Positions 14,464 through 24,238 of a DNA stretch of 31,639 nucleotides are shown here, piece by piece. A program made the position numbers and the translations under genes. Positions within the stretch are counted from its first letter, which is position 1; each line of letters begins with the position of its first letter. The stretch spans positions 1 to 31,639 of the forward strand of contig MU119659.1 of NCBI GenBank assembly GCA_014904845.1. The letters are read 5' to 3'. A model generated the notes under the pieces. That model saw only the letters and a program-made list of their open reading frames with translations. It made no database searches and was not told the DNA's origin. This stretch comes from Acephala macrosclerotiorum. Taxonomy: Eukaryota; Ascomycota; Leotiomycetes; Helotiales; Mollisiaceae.

Positions 14464-14964
14464 GGATCGGAGTCTTATGAAACTACTACAAAGCAATATA
14501 TCAACATTCTGGTGGAAACGCAAAGGGCATCGGCAGTCACAAGAGTACCGAAACCTCTGGGACTTTGTAGCCCGGAATCCCCGCCGCACCGTATACATCC
14601 ATCCCGAGCTGGACACACACTTTCTTCCCACCGTCAAGATCTTCAACTTCGAGCAGCTCCGCGGTGCCATATTATTGTCCGTCATCTGTAAGATCCAGCG
14701 CGTGACGATACATCAAATGTGGTGGGATGAGATCATGACTTCGATCATTAGAGGAGCAGTGAATCCCGTCACGGAATCAGATGCCCACTTCCCCTTTTAT
14801 CGAACCTGGATTACAAGATTTCGCAAGGAGTTGATTGTCCGACAGTTCCCGGAATTTCGATGGTTGGTTTGGTGGGGAAGACGAATGGTAGGGTTGGATC
14901 GCTGAATACGGAGATGGGACAGAAGGAATGTAAGGAATCGTTCACGAAGTTTATGGAGGATTAG
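14464..14964 (+). pseudogene. 2EXR-family relic B (C-terminal half, broken)
   Basis: This plus-strand fragment opens with SESYETTTKQYINIL, which resembles the ESR block of the family. After a frame change near 14,530 it continues EYRNLWDFVARNPRRTVYIH and then PELDTHFL, the usual (I/Y)-hydrophobic-PELDT block. The frame is open to 14,905. A further shift near 14,875 gives a more family-like tail ending in KFMED at the TAG (14,962-14,964), comparable to the RKFMGG stretch of relic A. No N-terminal half lies upstream on this strand, where relic A's start region intrudes. It ends tail to tail with relic C. Confidence 0.5.
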
Positions 14965-15420
14965 CGGCAGAGATCTTTGCGATCTCGGTGGAGAACTAGG
15001 TACTTTTCAAGAGCAAATTCCCTCGATTCCTTGTGAATTTACATAGCGATTCGGGGAGTGGCTCTTGCTCTGTGGCGGACATACTCGGTCTTCCAGAAAT
15101 GCTGGGACAATTCGACTCTCCATGGCTTGAAAGTGTGGGACCAGATGACCAGTGTGGCGGGGTGGTGTTGTTGATGCGCATTTGGACTAGTGCCGCTGCA
15201 CGTGATCTAGTCCTGGATATAAGAGATCTGGCATCTTGTAATCCTAATAAACAATCGAGCATCTTTTGCCCATTTACACCAGGCGTAGTTTGTTTGGTAG
15301 TTTCCGAAACAGGGTGAATGTATCGAAGGCTTGGAGGACCTGATCGTAGAGACAGACATCTGGATCAGGAAGCTCGTTGTGAAGGAGCTCGAGGGTAGCA
15401 GCTGTGACTGAGGATTCCAT
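14961..15420 (-). pseudogene. 2EXR-family relic C (N-terminal half, broken)
   Basis: The frame starts at the ATG at 15,420 (MESSVTAATLELLHNE) and carries LPDP, LYDQ and DTFTLFRKLPNKLR, the same N-terminal layout as relics A and D. A two-base loss near 15,275 breaks it just where the IW motif is expected. The shifted frame resumes KWAKDARLFI and runs to IHKESREFALEKYLVL (the ESR block), with a TAG at 15,207-15,209 and a TAA at 15,039-15,041. Both stops can be single C-to-T changes from glutamine codons. The C-terminal half is missing: homology stops at about 14,965, exactly where relic B ends on the other strand. This suggests a rearrangement breakpoint. Confidence 0.6.
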
Positions 15421-15935
15421 CGCAGTGGGGTGGAATTGCTCCTACATTGTCCAATTAGCTGAAGATCAATTAAAGGGATTATAGGAAGTATGAAAGTTGT
15501 ACAATGGCTTTGATAGACGTGTTAGAAACAACGGACTGTGTCATGGCTGCCGGTGCTGCAAGACGCATTGTGTGCCAGATTGTTCTCTTGTCCTCTGGAA
15601 CTCGCCATCACAACAAAGAAATTGACGCGGCGCTTATCTTGCGATCATACGTATGTCTGTATATCTTAGCGCCGGCGTGACGGGTGAAGCTATTCCGAGA
15701 TTTTAGTAAGTGACGAGGAAGCGAATAGGGGGGACTGTGCACGTGATCGGCTAACACAGAGCACATTTTGATCTTATTTGAGAGCTCGTAGGCATGAGGC
15801 GAAGACTTCGTGATTTTCCGGAGTTAAATCCGAAGGAAGATACTATTTGGTCGTTCCATAGTATTGCGAAACAAGTTGCTATACCCGCAGGCATCGAGAA
15901 ACCTAACCCCAAACCGCCAGCATCGTGTTTGCTCC
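15421..15935. other. Intergenic between 2EXR relics C and D
   Basis: No convincing gene is visible. A plus-strand frame from 15,794 contains FPELNPKEDTIWSF, which superficially recalls the 2EXR entry motif. It is short and isolated, so I do not call it. Confidence 0.4.
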
Positions 15936-17799
15936 TCAAGATATATAATCAGGGTCTTCTTCGCCAGCTCTGGAACAGTTTACCTGATGGCTTGTGATAT
16001 TCGGAGTGCTGAATCTAGGAGCCATCGCTGCTATCCTTGCCATGAAGTCACCTAGAACGGCCAAGCAATCTTTCTGCAACCTGGGACTGCACAAGGCATC
16101 CATGCGACTAACTCTTGTAACGAGCTTGAGTTCTTGGAGATGTCGAAATTGTCTGACAGATAGCCCGTAGTGAACTCCCCTGGTATCAGCGTAGATATCG
16201 ACGCGAGGCTGTTTGAGATGAAAGCCGTAGTAATAGTGCGTAATAGAATTCCGTGCGCATAAACTAAAAACATTAAACTTGAATCTCGCGATTTATCTAA
16301 AAACATAAACAACTCTTTTAAATCCAATTATAGTACTACTAACGCGATTAAATCCTTTGCGGACTTTATCACTCGAACTTTTTATTGGCGGAAAAGTTAC
16401 GACTAAAAAAAGTGTAAATTTTTTAACGTATTAACTTGAGAAATTAAATTTAAATCGTTATATCGTATTTTATTTAATTATAAATTTTTAAAAAATTATA
16501 ATCGAAAATAAAAAAAATCAATTTCAAATTATAAACTTTAAAATAAAAATAGAAAACTCGATAAAAATTTTTAATATTTACATATAAATTTAAAATTATT
16601 AAATCGATATATAAAATGTTTTTTTTTTTTTTTTTTCGAAATTTAATTCGAAAATAATTTTACGAGATTTAAATCACATTTTATAATTTGTTTATTTAAA
16701 AAACGCTAATTATAAAAATAATAATAAATAACGAATTATTTATAATTATAATTATATCGTTTTTATAAACGAAATATATATTAATTTTATATTTTAAAAA
16801 TAAAAAATATTAAAAAAAAAATTTAATAAAAAATATTCGATTTTATATCGCGATTTAAATTAATTAATATAATAAAATAAACAAATTAAAATTTTATAAC
16901 GATAAAAAAATAAAATAAAATTTTTTTTTTTTTTTTTAAAATTTTAATAATATTTAAAAATCAAAACTAAAAAAAAAAATATTAAAATTAAAATTAAAAA
17001 TAATATAATAATTTAAAAATATTATATTAAACGTTATTTATTTATTTTTAAATTAATAATAAATTATAATTTTATATAAAAATATAAAAAAATATAAAAT
17101 TATATTGCTAATATACTTAAAAAATGTGCCGTGCTTATTAAATCTAATAAAAGGCTTATTAAAAGCAACGAATAGTAATATTAAGCTATGAATTAAACAT
17201 ATATTAAATTCTAGTAATCTTAGTATTTTAGTGTTTTTAGTTCGTGCGCACGGAATTCTGTTACGCACTGTTGGTAGCAATTGTCCAATACATGTCTTTT
17301 ATCTCCAAGTGCCGAACATTCGCTAGACGCCGCTAAAGAGTGTCAGACATCTCCACAGCATCCAGCCCCAATGCTTGTGCATGGCGTGCATCGAAGAAGT
17401 CGCCATCATTCAAAAGGTCGAGCCCCTGCATAGAGAGAGTATCGCGCTCAAATGAGAAGTAGGTCTTGCTGCAATCACTCCATGTGCTGCAGAGAAGAAC
17501 ATCATAAAGTTTTGAGACTGCAGTACGACTCTCACTATTGACATGCATGACCGTTGGAGGTGGTGTGTGAGACTTCAAGGTCAACTTCCTGGGATGATCT
17601 TCGACCTTGGCTTTGACGTGGACTTTGCGATTCTTCGGCAAAGCACGCTTCTAAATCATGTCTTTCAGCTTGAGAGGCACTTAGGGAACAGAGTAAAGGT
17701 GTCGAATAGTGGGGTTTGATTGAAGGATGTGACTTTAGAGTCGGGTAATTGCAGAAAATCGGCGAGGTAACCCTTTTCTAAATGAGTGGAATGCTCCAT
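15936..17799 (-). pseudogene. 2EXR-family relic D, split by a transposon
   Basis: The frame starts at the ATG at 17,799 (MEHSTHLEKGYLADF) and carries LPDS, FNQ and DTFTLFPK. One base is missing near 17,680, after which the frame continues as VPLKLKDMI. A TAG at 17,651-17,653 then stands exactly where the conserved W of the IW motif belongs (TGG to TAG). The frame goes on through HVNSESRTAVSKLYDVLL and YFSFERDTLSM to a second TAG (17,333-17,335), after which RRLANVRHLEI is readable. The 1,045-bp element at 16,230-17,274 follows, inserted at a TA. Beyond it the gene resumes: one frame runs 294 nt from YGFHLKQPRVDIYADT through FRHLQELKLVTRV to TGA at 15,936-15,938. A second frame ends at 16,052 and looks less protein-like. 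Removing the element with one TA rejoins the halves, though a frame change close to the insertion point is needed for the better frame. Confidence 0.65.
16230..17274. mobile_element. TA-target DNA transposon, 1,045 bp, RIP-like decayed
   Basis: The terminal inverted repeats are about 48 bp. The left begins GTAATAGTGCGTAATAGAAT and the right, reverse-complemented, begins CCAACAGTGCGTAACAGAAT. Both continue TCCGTGCGCA and then an AACTAAAAACA(T/C)TAAA stretch. Apart from the first base, the differences are C/T or G/A. The element is flanked by TA on both sides (16,228-16,229 and 17,275-17,276), the target duplication of Tc1/mariner-type elements. The interior is very AT-rich, with poly-T runs near 16,620-16,636 and 16,921-16,937 and no coding frame. 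It is thus a non-autonomous copy or a full element eroded beyond reading. It interrupts 2EXR relic D. Confidence 0.7.
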
Positions 17800-18371
17800 G
17801 CCCTCTATTGACAGGTTCTTCGACAAATTAGTGATGTGGTAAGCTTAGAGCAAAGATGTAACTGACCAAGTTTTATTTCCTTTCGTAGCCGAGAACTCTT
17901 TGTGCTTGTGTATGTCCTTTATTTTTTAGAACTTTTGATATCGTCGAAAGGTCTTCCTCGGGCTTGATTTCGCGCGAAGGTGAGCGAATCAGCACCGATC
18001 TTTGTGATTCCCGAAAAATCAGCCAATTTGGAAGCCCGATGTGTCGCATGGCGTTCAGGACAGGGCCTTGCAGGACTGCGCCGAACAGTCGAAGATGACT
18101 CGCCCCGCATCATAAAGGTCGCCTTAACGACGAGCTTCGCATTTTCTTAAATACTGCGATAGCTTCGTTGATACTACCTATATGTTGTGGTTCATTCTCC
18201 CTCGCAAAAAATCTCGTACAAGCGTTGATGCAGCTGCATACGAAGCTTTACTAGCACAGTTGGGGTTGTTGAGCTATCACATGCTCACAGCCTGATGGTA
18301 TGAACATCCTTTGATAGCCCAAACAAGTCTGGTACTGGCCGGACGGGAATAATTATTGAGTCTACTTTACC
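17800..18371. other. Intergenic, upstream of the NACHT gene
   Basis: The composition is normal. Short frames exist on both strands but none has recognisable family features. The stretch probably holds the promoters of relic D (minus) and the NACHT gene (plus). I saw no clear TATA box close to the NACHT start. Confidence 0.4.
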
Positions 18372-21300
18372 ATGGATCCATTATCGGCGCTGTCTATTGC
18401 CGGAACGGTCATATAGTTCGTCGACTTCGGAACCAAGCTATTTCAGGAGACTTTCCAGCTTTACAGGTCAGGGGGTGGAACACTCAAGCCGCGCGAGGAA
18501 TTGAAAATCATCCTGGGGGATCTAAAAAGCGTCGTTCTCAAATTACGTCAGAGCTCAGATGTCGCTCTGGGAGCAGCGGCAAGACCACTCTCAGAAGAAG
18601 ACCAATGTCAGGAGGATTCATTTCATCAAATATGCGATGAAGCCCTCCAACTCGCCGAGCAGTTGCTTAAGGGGCTCGAAGGATTGCAGATCGAACGTAA
18701 AGACGGAGATGGAAAATCAAAGCGTGTGCAGAAAAGCCTTTGTGCCGCAATCAGAGCTGTATGGTCGAAGGAGGAGATCAATTCTCTACTTCAACAGCTC
18801 TCCACATTCAAGGAGTCTTTAAATTCCCGTCTTATTTTCTCGTTAAGGTACCGTAGACCTTCACAAGCCCCGTCTCTTTTTGTAATCGATCTTAACATTA
18901 CTAGGGGAAAGCTGGACACCGACGCTGTTCATGCGTCAGATCGGTTTGATGCCCTCGACACACAAACGAAACAGATCCTCGTGTCGGTGCTGAAGGCTCA
19001 TAGTGATTTACCCCAAGAGATTATGAGCCCAATCACAAAATTGCTCTGCCGGTTTCAAGCCTTGAACCAAGATGAACATCAATCGACACGTCAGATGATC
19101 ATCGAATTACGGAATGCTCAGTCTGATGGCATACGATTAAACGAAATAACATCTGAGATCGAAATGCTTGGCGTCAGATCCGAGGACGAAGAAGAGTTAC
19201 GCCTCTCTATCGATAAAAAGATACTTGAGCACTTAGTGTATCCTGCCATGACACATCGCTACGAGGATGTGTTGCAAGTTCATCCGAAGACTTTCGATTG
19301 GATCTACGCAGATAAGACCACGGAAGGACCACCATGGAGCGATTTCACCAATTGGCTGGGAAGTGAGGGTGGTATTTACTGGATTAACGGCAAGGCAGGC
19401 TCTGGAAAATCGACGTTGATGAAGCACATTTTCGACGACCCGCGCACGAAGACTTATTTGCAGCAATGGGGCCAGTCTCAAATGGGAGTACAACTAAACA
19501 AGGAAATCACCATCGTAACGTTTTTCTTTTGGAACAGTGGCACCGAAATCCAAAAAAGCCAGCAAGGCCTACTTCGCTCTTTACTTTTCCAAGTGCTTGG
19601 AAAGCATCGAGACCTTGTTCCCATTCGTTTCCCAAATCGATGGGCCAAGCGCTACTCGGGATCCTTAAACCTTGGTGAGGAAATTGCTGCTGAACCATGG
19701 TCTCTCCCGCAGCTCACCGATGCCTTTCGACGTCTGGTCTGCCAGCAAGAAATTTCGGTCAAACTTCGTTTCTTCATTGACGGCTTGGACGAGTTTGGTG
19801 GCGATACTCTTCAGCTTTGCTATTTCTTCCGGGAGCTTTCCAGCTCGAATCCGGAGAATTCCAAATTCTGCCTCTCGAGTCGACCTTGGGTCGAGTTTCA
19901 AGACAACTTTGATGGTTGTGCGACGCTGAGGTTGCAAGATATGACCTTCGATGACATAAAAACATATGTGAACGACAGACTTCATCAAAATCCAGCCTTC
20001 CTCAAGCTTGAAATCAATGGGCCTAAGCACGCCGCCGCAATCATAGACGAGATCTTGGAAAAGGCAGAAGGTGTATTTCTTTGGGTGCGGGTAGTGGTCC
20101 GACAGCTTCTCATCGGTGTCTCTAATAGGGATTCAATGACACAACTATGGCAGCGCCTAAGGCCATTTCCGAGAGACCTATATCCTCTGTATAGTGCAAT
20201 ACTACCGCAGATTGAGCCTGCATACCTCGAGTGGGCCTCGAGAGCGTTCCAGATAATGAGGAGATCGATGCAGCTAGCACCCAATCCTTTTCAAAAACTG
20301 GCTCCCAACAGTCAACAAGCTAGTAGGCAGGATGGAGTCAGTGAACTGCAAGTAGGATACCTTTAAATTGCCTTGCAGGACGACCATGATTCGCATGCCA
20401 TGAAACCGATGTCCGCCGCAGCTTTGGCTAGCGCATGCGAAGACACTCAAGTACATCTTGCGGCGCGCTGTGCAGGCCTTCTAGAAGTCGCAAGTGCCTC
20501 GAGGGGCGCTATAACCTATCCCGGCGATCGAGTAACTTATATGCATCGGACAGCTCGCGACTTCTTAGAGCAACCTTCCCAGTGGTCAAAAGTCCTATCT
20601 TGGGTAGATCTATTGTCATTTTCTACAGATTTCACCTTGATGAGAGCTTCTATCATCTTACTCGAAATCCTAGACTGGCAGGAGAGTGTTGATAACGAAT
20701 ATTCCCCTACTGGCCTATCGAACACTAAAACCTATGTCAAACGTAGACCTCCTCGCAACATGTATGCAACCTTGGAGCTAGCGAACCATGTCATGATCTA
20801 CGCCCACTACGCTGACGACCATATTGCCACTCGCAACCTCCAGACAAACCTTCTCAAGAGGTTTATGACTTGGAAACCATTCTGGCTGGCCCCGGGCCTA
20901 ATTGCGGGAACAGGCTTTAAAGACAGGTTCTTTCTGGGTCAGACAACACCTCTTTGTCTATCTGGATGCATTCGAGACATAATGTCACAAGAAGACCAAA
21001 TTACAAGAAGCCAGATTGCCGAAGCTCTCTTGCATTCCCTCTGTAGCGCTACACATTTCGAATGGCCCGATCTTCCGTACCCAACGGCCAAGATGGTTCG
21101 AACTCTATTGAGCTTGATCGAGGCTCCCTTGTTGCACTCCATACCCGACATTCTGCCAAAGTACTCAAAGGGTGTATGCTGGCTAACAGTTCCTCGCAGA
21201 TCGTTAGACTATCCCATAAGAGCTGATACGACACAAGCATTTGTGGAAAGCCTGGTTTCTATGCTCGAGGCGTTCCTGGGAGCAGGTATCGATCCCACAG

Positions 21301-21602
21301 ATATTCCAAACCACGTACCGAAAGACTTCAAGTGCGATCGCGAGGTCTTTGTACGAGATATCATGCAGAGACTGCCACCATGTGCAGATTCCGAGTGTAA
21401 AAGTAAAGAAGTGTTTCATCACGCAAATGCTGTTTTCAACGAAGCTGTCCTTCAGTACGGAAGGGAAAGGTCCATCAACAAAGGTCTTGCTATTGAGACT
21501 AAACTAGCGACGAAAATGAGGTATTTGCATGTATCAGCCGAAGGCGACCTTGTCAAGCAGGACATGAGAGCATTGGTATCGGGAGAACCTAATCTGATAT
21601 AA
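18372..21602 (+). pseudogene. NACHT/STAND (NLR-like) gene with two nonsense codons
   Basis: Fungal STAND proteins are signal-transducing NTPases linked to incompatibility and immunity-like responses. One frame of 1,077 codons runs from the ATG at 18,372 to the TAA at 21,602 with no indel and no intron needed. The N-terminus MDPLSALSIAGTVI resembles the helical N-terminal domain of fungal STAND proteins. Walker A (GKAGSGKST) is at about residue 340, Walker B (FFIDGLDEF) at about 467, and the post-NACHT region includes CAGLLEVAS and YMHRTARDFL near 690-730. No ankyrin, WD or TPR repeats are visible at the C-terminus. A TAG at 18,414-18,416 (codon 15) sits in VI-stop-FVDFG, where the family has Q. 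A TAA at 20,364-20,366 (codon 665) sits in VGYL-stop-IALQDD. Both can be single C-to-T changes in CpA. An intron around the second stop would be only 27-42 nt, too short. Translation from an internal ATG such as 18,501 would bypass only the first stop. Confidence 0.85.
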
Positions 21603-22498
21603 CATCGAATGGGCCTAGGGTGCGCAATGGCTTAGACATGGGCGGAGTGCCTTATCGGCTCGGATGATGGTGGCATGTCATATCTAGAAGATGGTTCATG
21701 AATCGGTCCAATCGGAATGATTCATGCCATCTCACAAGATATCCGAGCATGCTTCCTTTGAGGCTTCGTTTTTAAAATGATAATAATAATAATACAATAG
21801 TCTAATGGTGCAATCAAACACGGGCAAAAAATCCAAGCATAATAATCAAATCAAGGGACTACCAGGGGGTACAGGAATTCGTAACATACCAAAACGAGAA
21901 TTCATTAACACTTGATAATTTATTGATAAAAAGCTTAAATGTTTATTTCTAATATATTTAAATATAAAACTTATTTTAATATAAAAAGAATTCAAATCTC
22001 TTTGAATTTAAGATTCGAGTTTGATAACTAGATAAAACTTATAATCCTCGAGAATTGAGTTAAATCGTGAACTTAAGTTTCTCTTTTAGTTCCATATTGA
22101 AAGATGGTATTTATATTTATATGCCGTATTGTTTTGTTGCTTAAATTCAACTAAGTTTGTAATGCTTATCTATCACATCAATTGATCGTGGGGGCTCCTC
22201 ATCTTATACACTTTCAGAATTCCTAACAACTACAAGAAGAGACTACCTAGAATTTCACGCAAAGTATAGCATACGAACAAGGATTCTAAAGAAGCAATTT
22301 GGTTGAGAAGTCATTGCTCATTATATACTCCATGACTGACATGCAACAGGATATCTCTCCGCCCAATGCAAAACAATTATGCATGATCATGTATATATAC
22401 CCCCAACGCCAAACATCAAACAAACCTCCATCCATATCAGCTTAGGATCCAAGAAGCAGACATCATCCAGGTTATAAAGCAGACTACTGCTTCGTTAC
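21603..22498. other. Intergenic with AT-rich patch
   Basis: No gene is visible. Positions about 21,770-22,140 are AT-rich and include an inverted repeat (TTCAAATCTCTTTGAA near 21,991). Near 22,391 the plus strand has TATATATACCCC followed by an A/C-rich leader-like stretch. It looks like a promoter but has no plus-strand gene after it; it is directed at the 3' end of the MFS relic. Confidence 0.4.
21781..21794. repeat. (TAA)n microsatellite
   Basis: A short run of TAA units lies just past the NACHT gene, at the start of the AT-rich patch. Confidence 0.7.
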
Positions 22499-23459
22499 CT
22501 ACTCGAATCTCGGTTCTCCCTCAGCAGCACCTTTCTCGGCATCCTTCTTTCCCTCAACGTCAATATTTTTCCACTCCATACCCAAGGCTGCCAACAATGT
22601 CGACGCACTCAATCCAGCTGCAACTAAGAAAGTGCCCGTGCATCCATAATTGGATGCGCTGATAACCACATCCAAATACTGCGCCGGGACGACACTTCTC
22701 AGTTGTGTCGTTCCCAAATGAACGACTTGCTGAGCATTAAGTCCCGGGATACGAGTCAACTTGGAAATAACCCTCGAGTCAAAGGTGTTCTGTCCCACAG
22801 CAACGAAGATGGCTCCTCCGAGCTGTTGGGCGAAGAACATCAACTCCACGCCGGAACTAATGTCTGCAGCTGGGAGGACAGCCTGGACCGCTAGCATAGG
22901 CAACTGCATTGCAGGACCGGTATCAAGACCGTAGAGGACTTGATATCCTATCCACTTCTCGTGATTAGAGTCAGGAGCAAGGGTATATAACAATCCGGCG
23001 CCGACGGAAGTCATGAGTAGCGAAGCAATCATGAATGGGACATAGTATCCAATTCTCTACGCCGCCTTTCCAGATACGATGGAGAAGACAACAAGACCAA
23101 GTTCGAGGAAAGCGCCTGTAAGCATTAGGACGACGCATACCATCCGACATCTTGGAGGGAGTGAAATTCATCTGTGACGGCGGGGATGGCCGTTGCTATG
23201 ATGATTCGATCCTGAGATTGTCGGCCGAGATTCACCAAGTGTGATTGAGGGGACTCACTAAGGCAACGATGAAAACGGCAAGGCACAGACCAAACAAGGT
23301 GGTCTAGGGTCTGAAGGACTTGGGTTGGTAATTCGCCTCTGCTTGATTGTGCTTGGCAGCGATGTCTTCTGATGACGAGTTTGAAGCGTGGTCAACCGCC
23401 ACAGGAACATGTCCCTCGGGCTTCTCCCTTTTTGGAGAGCTTCCTCTCGAAGACTCCAT
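22499..23459 (-). pseudogene. MFS transporter pseudogene with internal deletion
   Basis: This is the remnant of a 14-TM (DHA2-like) drug or toxin efflux transporter. The frame starts at the ATG at 23,459 (MESSRGSSPKREKPEG) with a hydrophilic N-terminus. It meets a TAG at 23,304-23,306 just before TM1 ([15 protein letters not shown]). A 47-bp intron (23,212-23,258, GTGAGT to CAG) follows, then the typical [10 protein letters not shown] and [16 protein letters not shown] one-base loss near 23,125 follows. About ten codons later the sequence jumps to LGLVVFSIVSG, which in the family lies after TM10, so roughly TM3-TM10 are gone. Another TAG (23,057-23,059) precedes RIGYYVPFMIASLL. The rest is open through FFAQQLGGAIFVAVGQNTF to a charged tail ending GEPRFE. 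Family lengths are about 550 aa and only about 300 codons remain. Substrate cannot be inferred. Confidence 0.75.
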
Positions 23460-23597
23460 GACGGAAAATCAATGGAAGAAAATTGACCTAGAGCGTCAAC
23501 AAACAAATGTCTGCATGGAGCGTCCGAAAAGCCAAGAGGTTCAACGGAGATATGATGAATAATGGAGAAGAGAGATGGCCACTTGGCAAAGAGGACC

Positions 23598-23603
23598 CTT
23601 ATA
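23598..23603 (-). promoter_or_regulatory. TATA-like element of the MFS relic
   Basis: The minus strand reads GGTATAAGGG about 140 bases upstream of the MFS start codon. The position suits a fungal core promoter, and the sequence is only a partial TATA match. Confidence 0.35.
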
Positions 23604-23752
23604 CCGAGCCCTCGCGTTCTTCCGAGTGCGAATCCATACATTGGTATAACCCACAGGCCCGATGAGCCTTGGAGACGGGCATTATTTGTTGTATGTTGTT
23701 ATTGCGATGTCTCGAAGTAGATCGCCTTTGATTACAGCGTTGCAACTAACTA

Positions 23753-24234
23753 CAGTAACGCGTCAAGAGTCTGAGCCACTTAAGCGAAACGCGCCCAAAA
23801 CGCGTGAATCGCGACTTAATTACTTTCAAAAAAAACTATATTCGAGCTTATAAAATCTTATATCTTTTTAGTATAAGATACTTTCGAATACAGAAAATCA
23901 TTTTGTCTCTTCGAATTTTATTTTATAATAAATGTTCTCGAATAATAATTGTTTTAAAATGCTAAAGTGCGAGTTACTAGATTTTACACGTTAAATCGGC
24001 CGTTTTTCGGTTATTTTAGACACTTCTTATTCGATCGCTCGGCATGCGAGCGCTATGCTCACACTCTAAAAACCTAATTAGAGATGAGAAACAACTTTTT
24101 AAAGCCTATTTAATAATGCAATTATTATGTCTACACATGTTGTGGTTCTAAAGATATTAGTCTTAGAAAAAGAGGCAAAATGGCTATTTTTGGTGGGGTT
24201 TTCGCTTATGGCTCAGACTCTTGACGTGGCACTG
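23753..24234. mobile_element. Tc1/mariner-like MITE, 482 bp
   Basis: Long inverted ends are present. The left begins CAGTAACGCGTCAAGAGTCT and the right, reverse-complemented, begins CAGTGCCACGTCAAGAGTCT; both continue GAGCCA and, after a two-base gap, TAAGCGAAA. The identity is nearly complete over about 37 bases apart from four bases after CAGT. TA flanks both ends (23,751-23,752 and 24,235-24,236). CAGT-type ends with a TA duplication point to the pogo/Fot1 side of Tc1/mariner. No transposase frame is present. It sits exactly at the right island edge and is partly AT-eroded inside. Confidence 0.7.
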
Positions 24235-24238
24235 TAGT

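Noticed and set aside
15794..15997. Plus-strand frame with FPELNPKEDTIWSF as a fifth 2EXR start
   Set aside because: The match is short, the rest of the frame does not follow the family, and it overlaps the minus-strand tail of relic D.
17919..18113. 64-codon minus-strand frame upstream of the NACHT gene
   Set aside because: It is short, rich in Arg and Ser, has no family features and lies in a likely promoter region.
20340..20390. Short intron removing the TAA at 20,364 in the NACHT gene
   Set aside because: Candidate introns ending at the TTGCAG are only 27 or 42 nt in frame, lack a placed branch site, and would delete family-like residues (VGYL, IALQ).
22391..22410. TATATATACCCC as a plus-strand promoter
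   Set aside because: No plus-strand gene follows; it points into the 3' end of the MFS relic, so it may be chance or an orphan.
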